Shown here: piece by piece, positions 59,755 to 64,000 of the stretch | How the letters are laid out: every line of letters starts with the position of its first letter | Numbering within the stretch: the first letter of the stretch is position 1 | Assembly: GCA_030123625.1 (NCBI GenBank) | Contig: CP126121.1 | Location: 2,892,179-2,956,178, forward strand | DNA: 64,000 nucleotides | Reading direction: 5' to 3' | Source: Nitrospira sp. | GTDB lineage: Bacteria; Nitrospirota; Nitrospiria; Nitrospirales; Nitrospiraceae | The notes under the pieces: model-generated | The model's database searches: none | The model's input: only the letters and a program-made list of their open reading frames with translations | Told to the model about the DNA's origin: nothing | Program-made: the position numbers and the translations under genes

Positions 59755-61263
59755 ATGAAACTCCGTTTAGTTCCACAACTCTCACAAAAGCTCATTATGA
59801 CACCTCAACTGCAGCAGGCGATCAAGCTGTTGCAGTTGTCTCGACTGGAACTACAGCAGAGCCTCACCCAGCATCTTCTGGAAAACCCTTTGCTGGATGA
59901 AATTCAATCCGATGTCGATGAAGGCGAGTCCTTGGTCACCGAGGAGAAGGTTGATGCCCCTCCCGCACTGGAAGGACAGGATGGGTCGGACGCGACAGTG
60001 GAGACGCGTGAAGAACAAGGGTCGCCGGAGGAGTTTTCCGCCTCCGGCTGGGAAGAATACTTTGGTAGAGATCGACGGAGCGGCGATTCTGAACACTCCG
60101 CGGCACAAGATGAGTTTCCTTCGTACGAGCAAACGGTGGCAAAGGCAACTTCTCTTGAGGAACATCTTCTCTGGCAATTGTCCTTGTCTGGGCTCGGCGA
60201 TCGAGAAAAGGAGCTTGGTCGCTTGATCATCGGCAATCTAGATGATGATGGTTATCTTCGCATTCCATTGGCTGAGGTCGTGGCCGGGACCGATTTTACG
60301 GAGTCTCAAGTCGAATCTGTGCTCAAAGACATTCAGACTTTCGACCCGACCGGGGTTGGCGCAAGAGATCTCCCCGAATGCCTTCTGCTGCAACTCGGGC
60401 ATTTAGGTCGGAATCCGTTTGGGTCACTTGGGTCGCCACCTGGAGCGCTGAAAGGATCGGTTATTGAAAGTATCGTGTTGCATCATTTGAAGGACTTAGA
60501 AAAAAAGCAGTATGCCAAGGTTGCGAAGGCATTGAGTGTCACAGTCGAGGAAGTCTTCCAAGCCACTAAAATTATCGGAGAACTCGAGCCAAAGCCGGGC
60601 AGGCCGTTTGCTAATGAACAAAACTACGTCATCGTACCTGATGTGTTTGTGGTCAAGAATGAGGGGGAGTGGGTTGTGCTGTTAAACGACGATGGGCTCC
60701 CCCGCATGAGGATCAGCCCGTATTACAAACAGCTTATTTCTTCCGGACAAGGCGGAACCCCGGAGACCAAAGCGTATATGGATGAAAAATTGCGTGCTGC
60801 GCAGTGGGTTATCCGAAGCATCGAACAACGAAATCGGACAATCGTGAAAGTGGTTTCCAGCATCGTTAAATTCCAAGAGCAATTTTTTGACCATGGCGTC
60901 CAATATCTCAAGCCCTTGGTTCTGAAGCAAGTGGCCGAGGATATCGGGATGCATGAATCGACGATCAGTCGTGTGACGGCCAATAAATATATGTATTGTC
61001 CGCAAGGCATGTTGGAACTCAAGTTTTTCTTCAACGCTGGGCTTCAGCGAGCGGATGAGCCCTCGGGCATGCATTCCTCTGTTTCAGTTAGGGATATGAT
61101 CAAGACAATGGTGGCTGAGGAGGATGTGAAACGTCCCTTGAAAGACGAAGAAATTGCCGCTCGGCTTCGTAAACAAGGCGTGCTTATCGCAAGGAGAACT
61201 GTGGCTAAATATAGGGCCGAGTTGAACATCTCATCCGCCAGTCAACGCAAACGCTTTTTTTGA
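59755..61263 (+). CDS. rpoN: RNA polymerase sigma-54 factor
   Basis: 502 residues from ATG 59755 (the frame is open farther back, into lptB). Region I: MKLRLVPQLSQKLIMTPQLQQAIKLLQLSRLELQQ, the activator-interacting Gln/Leu-rich part. An acidic region II (about 50-100) leads to the core-binding domain, a helix-turn-helix (LKQVAEDIGMHESTISRVTANKYMYCPQG) and the RpoN box ARRTVAKYRAELNI. It directs enhancer-dependent promoters, often for nitrogen, flagellar or pilus genes. Starts 19 bp after lptB, a common order. Confidence 0.96.
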   Translation: MKLRLVPQLSQKLIMTPQLQQAIKLLQLSRLELQQSLTQHLLENPLLDEIQSDVDEGESLVTEEKVDAPPALEGQDGSDATVETREEQGSPEEFSASGWEEYFGRDRRSGDSEHSAAQDEFPSYEQTVAKATSLEEHLLWQLSLSGLGDREKELGRLIIGNLDDDGYLRIPLAEVVAGTDFTESQVESVLKDIQTFDPTGVGARDLPECLLLQLGHLGRNPFGSLGSPPGALKGSVIESIVLHHLKDLEKKQYAKVAKALSVTVEEVFQATKIIGELEPKPGRPFANEQNYVIVPDVFVVKNEGEWVVLLNDDGLPRMRISPYYKQLISSGQGGTPETKAYMDEKLRAAQWVIRSIEQRNRTIVKVVSSIVKFQEQFFDHGVQYLKPLVLKQVAEDIGMHESTISRVTANKYMYCPQGMLELKFFFNAGLQRADEPSGMHSSVSVRDMIKTMVAEEDVKRPLKDEEIAARLRKQGVLIARRTVAKYRAELNISSASQRKRFF

Positions 61264-61311
61264 TCGTCGCCTGCTTCGCACCAATAAGGTCAAAATTGGA
61301 GGTAGCTAGGG

Positions 61312-61623
61312 ATGAAGCTGAGAATCACAGGTCGCCACATGAACATCACGCCAGCGCTTAGAAGCTATGTGGAAACCCGATTCGGTCGCCTGGATCGGTA
61401 CGGGTTGAAGGTTGGATCGCTTCAAGTCGTATTAGGAGTCGAGAAGCTTCAGCATAAGGCCGAAGTCACTGGTGCTGTCAGTGGCAAACGAGTGCAAGCC
61501 AAGACATCCACTCCAGAGATGTATGCCACGATCGATGCTCTTGTCGACCGTGTGGATGCGCAGTTTCGGAAATGGAAAGATCGCCTTGTCAATCATAAGC
61601 CGGTCAAGTCGAAGAGATTGTGA
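61312..61623 (+). CDS. hpf: Ribosome hibernation promoting factor (short HPF)
   Basis: 103 residues, GGAGG about 9 bases upstream. The HPF/YfiA fold is clear: MKLRITGRHMNITPALRSYVETRFGRLDRYG, then TPEMYATIDALVDRVDAQFRKWKDRL. It inactivates ribosomes in stationary phase. It follows rpoN as in many Gram-negatives. A protein-like stretch in the +1 frame right after its stop (about 61620-61740) may be a lost or frameshifted tail. Confidence 0.92.
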   Translation: MKLRITGRHMNITPALRSYVETRFGRLDRYGLKVGSLQVVLGVEKLQHKAEVTGAVSGKRVQAKTSTPEMYATIDALVDRVDAQFRKWKDRLVNHKPVKSKRL

Positions 61624-61804
61624 TCGCGTTCCCCCGCGAGGCTCTCGTGAAATCTCGCCGTCACTCAATGTGCTTGAGCGGCTTGGCGTAATGGAGCGTC
61701 CAGAGAGCTTAACACGTTCCACGTCGATGAATCGAGGTTGAGCTGACGGTGAACTCCCACCCAATAGGAGTATCTCGGTTTTCCCACCGAAGCGATAACG
61801 ATCC

Positions 61805-62671
61805 ATGGCCCGGCTCAATCTAGTCATTATCAGCGGGTTGTCCGGTTCCGGTAAAACCTATGCACTCAAGGCATTTGAGGATGCCGGCTATTTCTGCATT
61901 GATAATCTTCCTCCCGCTCTACTGCCGACCTTTGTTGATCTCTGCAACCAGCAGCATAGCGAGATTGCCAACGTTGCTCTTGGGATTGACATTAGGGAGC
62001 GAGCATTCTTTTCCGATTTCGTCGGCATCTTGGAGAGGGTGAAAGCTCTCGGCCATGTGGTGCAGGTGATTTTTCTCGAAGCTCGGGAGGAGGTGTTGAT
62101 CAGACGATTTTCAGAGACGAGGCGTCCTCACCCACTTTTGCCGCATCTCCCTGTCGTGAATGGAATTCGATTCGAAAAGGAACGTGTAGCCGAGCTCCGC
62201 CGCCGAGCCGATCGAATCATCGATACGTCCGACCTGACGGTTCATGAGCTCGGTGAGTTGCTTGCAAAACAATTCATACGGGAGTCCACGGATAGACGAC
62301 TCACGATTTCACTCATGACCTTTGGATACAAATTTGGGGTTCCGTACGATATCGATTTATTGTTTGATGTACGATTTCTTAAGAATCCATTTTTCGTGCC
62401 TGAGCTCAAACCCCTCTCAGGAGATGATCCGCTGGTCCGAACCTTCGTTCTCACAGATCCAGACGCCGTTTCACTTATGGAGCACCTCGAAGACCTGCTG
62501 AAGTTCCTCTTGCCGCTCTTCCAGCGAGAGAGGCGTAGTTATCTGACCATCGGTATCGGATGTACCGGTGGACGCCATCGGTCGGTGGCGGTCGCTAGCC
62601 GCCTTAGAGAAAGCCTCTCTTCATTGGGATACGAAGTCGGCCTTAAACACCGGGATATCGACAAAACGTAA
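61805..62671 (+). CDS. rapZ: RNase adapter / nucleotide-binding protein RapZ
   Basis: 288 residues. P-loop SGLSGSGKTYALKAFEDAGYFCIDNLPPALLP, then VALGIDIRER and ISLMTFGYKFGVPYDIDLLFDVRFLKNPF. The C-terminal end GIGCTGGRHRSVAVASRL binds the sugar phosphate in E. coli RapZ, which targets GlmZ RNA for cleavage. ptsN, usually between hpf and rapZ, is missing. Confidence 0.94.
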   Translation: MARLNLVIISGLSGSGKTYALKAFEDAGYFCIDNLPPALLPTFVDLCNQQHSEIANVALGIDIRERAFFSDFVGILERVKALGHVVQVIFLEAREEVLIRRFSETRRPHPLLPHLPVVNGIRFEKERVAELRRRADRIIDTSDLTVHELGELLAKQFIRESTDRRLTISLMTFGYKFGVPYDIDLLFDVRFLKNPFFVPELKPLSGDDPLVRTFVLTDPDAVSLMEHLEDLLKFLLPLFQRERRSYLTIGIGCTGGRHRSVAVASRLRESLSSLGYEVGLKHRDIDKT

Positions 62672-62730
62672 GCTGTTGTTCTGGCTCACAGCTGTTGGTT
62701 TTCAGTCGCGGCTCCGCTCCAGTCGCTTTC

Positions 62731-62758
62731 TTGACAGGTAAAGCATATTGACTATACT
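62731..62758 (+). promoter_or_regulatory. Sigma-70 promoter for the MerR-like gene and pilM
   Basis: -35 TTGACA (62731-62736), a 16-base spacer, and -10 TATACT (62753-62758). It lies 46 bp before the small regulator and 275 bp before pilM. AACCA and TGGTT arms at about 62772-62791, between promoter and start, could be an operator. Confidence 0.7.
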
Positions 62759-62804
62759 TAGTTTCGTGAATAACCAAAGGCATTATGGTGGTTAAAATAC
62801 TACA

Positions 62805-63017
62805 GTGAAAAGGCCTAAATATATATCAAGTGAAGCGGGATTCAAGGCCTATCAGGTATGCGACTTGTTCGACATTTCCAAAGCGACGCTCTTTCGATGG
62901 GAACGGGAGGGGGTCATTGCCCAACCAGCTCGAGATTGGAGAAACTGGCGATTATATACGAGAAAAAATGTGGATGAAATTGAGAAAGTTATTCGTACTC
63001 GAAAGTCTGTCATGTAA
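62805..63017 (+). CDS. MerR-like helix-turn-helix mini-protein
   Basis: 70 residues from GTG. It is a single winged-helix MerR-type DNA-binding domain: YQVCDLFDISKATLFRWEREGVIAQPARDWRNWRLYTRKNVDEIEKVI. There is no effector-binding domain. The isolated domain lies 15 bp before pilM, so it probably belongs to the pilus operon and may regulate it. Whether it acts on its own promoter is unknown. Confidence 0.85.
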   Translation: MKRPKYISSEAGFKAYQVCDLFDISKATLFRWEREGVIAQPARDWRNWRLYTRKNVDEIEKVIRTRKSVM

Positions 63018-63032
63018 AGTGGCTGGTAACGC

Positions 63033-64000
63033 ATGTTGAGTTCACTCAAAAAGCTTGTGGAAACCGATATCGTTGCGATGCTGACTCCCCGACGGCAGTT
63101 AGTGGGGCTCGATATCGGATCGAGTGCCATCAAAGTCGCTCAACTCAAGGAAAGTAAGGGACGGTACTTTCTCCAAAAGTTCGGTGTGAAACCGCTTGAG
63201 CCGGAAGTGATTGTAGACGGGACGGTCATGGATGAAGGGCGTGTGGTCTCGGCTATTCAAGAATTGTTCGAGGAAGCCAATGTCAAGAATAAGCACGTCG
63301 CCATCTCGATTTCCGGGCACGCTGTCATTGTGAAGAAGATCAGTCTACCGCCCATGCCGGACGAGGAGTTGGAAGGACAAGTGAAATTGGCGGCGGAGCA
63401 GTACATCCCCTTCGACATCAACGAAGTGAACATTGACTTTCATGTCTTGCATTCGGATGCGTCAGAAGATCAGCAGGGAGATATGCCGGTGATTCTTGTT
63501 GCCGCTAAGAAAGACAAGATCAATGAACTGACCGAACTTGTCAAGGCTGCCGGGCTCATTCCAATGGTCATGGATGTCGATGCGTTTGCAGTGGAGAATA
63601 TGCACGCGATTAATTATCCGATGGCGCAAGAAGAGACGACGGCGCTGGTGAATCTCGGTGCGAGCGTAATGAACGTGAACATCATCCGTGCCGGGTCATC
63701 GTTGTTTACGCGTGATATCCCGTTGGGAGGGAATAGGTACACCGAAGCGATTCAACGCGAGATAGGGCTCTCCTTTGAAGAAGCTGAAGAAAGTAAGAAA
63801 AAAGGCCGAGGAGTCGATCCCGACGGGATGTCGCTCAGCGGTGTTATGGACAGTGTGAATGCGGAAGTCGCGTCCGAAATCGCCCGGACGGTGGATTATT
63901 TCAAGACCTCGACGGCCAATGCTGAGCTCAGTCGAGTTCTCGTCTGTGGTGGCGTAGCCAAAGCAAAAGGGCTGATTCAACAGCTCGCCGATAGGATGCA
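63033..64000 (+). CDS. pilM: Type IV pilus assembly protein PilM (partial)
   Basis: 322 codons to the window edge, C-terminus missing. The actin-like fold is clear: LVGLDIGSSAIKVAQLKESKGRYFLQKFGVKPL (phosphate-1), VAISISGHAVIVKKISLPPMPDEELEGQVKLAAEQYIPFDINEVNIDFHVL (the SHS2/1C region with the PilN-binding groove nearby), and LVNLGASVMNVNII and VLVCGGVAKAKGL (phosphate-2 and adenosine motifs). PilM is the cytoplasmic ring component that binds the PilN tail. It points to pilN, pilO, pilP and pilQ beyond the edge. Confidence 0.95.
   Translation, partial: MLSSLKKLVETDIVAMLTPRRQLVGLDIGSSAIKVAQLKESKGRYFLQKFGVKPLEPEVIVDGTVMDEGRVVSAIQELFEEANVKNKHVAISISGHAVIVKKISLPPMPDEELEGQVKLAAEQYIPFDINEVNIDFHVLHSDASEDQQGDMPVILVAAKKDKINELTELVKAAGLIPMVMDVDAFAVENMHAINYPMAQEETTALVNLGASVMNVNIIRAGSSLFTRDIPLGGNRYTEAIQREIGLSFEEAEESKKKGRGVDPDGMSLSGVMDSVNAEVASEIARTVDYFKTSTANAELSRVLVCGGVAKAKGLIQQLADRM

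Overview
The window is bacterial chromosome from a Gram-negative, most likely a member of the Nitrospirota close to Nitrospira. This rests on the LptC/LptA/LptB lipopolysaccharide-export genes, an RpoN-HPF-RapZ block, PilM, moderately high GC, and one unbroken run of tRNA, tuf, RNA polymerase and str-S10-spc-alpha ribosomal genes. The genus is inferred from gene content and protein style, not from a marker search. No rRNA gene, CRISPR array or transposase was seen.

Layout. 1-5.5 kb (minus strand): three paralogous exported proteins built from cadherin-like beta-sandwich modules; the largest holds three near-identical 309-bp tandem units, and all three share a motif 80-95 bp upstream of the start. 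5.7-10.8 kb (minus): a four-gene Gld-type ABC exporter operon with its own promoter, interrupted by a 231-bp MITE-like element. 11-18 kb: RlpA-like protein, two HEAT-repeat proteins, glycogen/alpha-glucan phosphorylase and unknown proteins. 18.2-19.3 kb (minus): a Phd/YefM antitoxin with a zeta-like kinase. 19.5-23.1 kb (plus): DUF4112 protein, UvrD/Rep helicase and an exported HExxH protein.

23.2-57.7 kb (plus) is the information-processing cluster: tRNA-Tyr, -Gly, -Thr, tuf, rpmG, tRNA-Trp, secE, nusG, rplK-A-J-L, rpoB, rpoC, then a consensus sigma-70 promoter and rpsL, rpsG, fusA, a second tuf, the S10 and spc genes, secY, adk, map, infA, rpmJ, rpsM, rpsK, rpsD, rpoA, rplQ and a rho-independent terminator. 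57.8-64 kb (plus): lptC-lptA-lptB-rpoN-hpf-rapZ, then a promoter, a MerR-like mini-protein and pilM, cut by the window edge.

The most unusual features are: (i) rplJ and rplL form one open frame, so ribosomal proteins L10 and L7/L12 are encoded as a fusion with an internal ribosome-binding site and ATG for free L7/L12; (ii) many intergenic gaps inside the ribosomal cluster, and one in the Gld operon, hold self-complementary word-like repeats of several unrelated families; (iii) two tuf copies 16 kb apart differ at only two silent positions and have strongly G-ending codons; (iv) broken tRNA-Gly 3'-end copies, one direct and one inverted, lie just after the intact tRNA-Gly. Starts were chosen from ribosome-binding sites and family lengths; all functions are by recognition of motifs in the translated sequence, without database searches.
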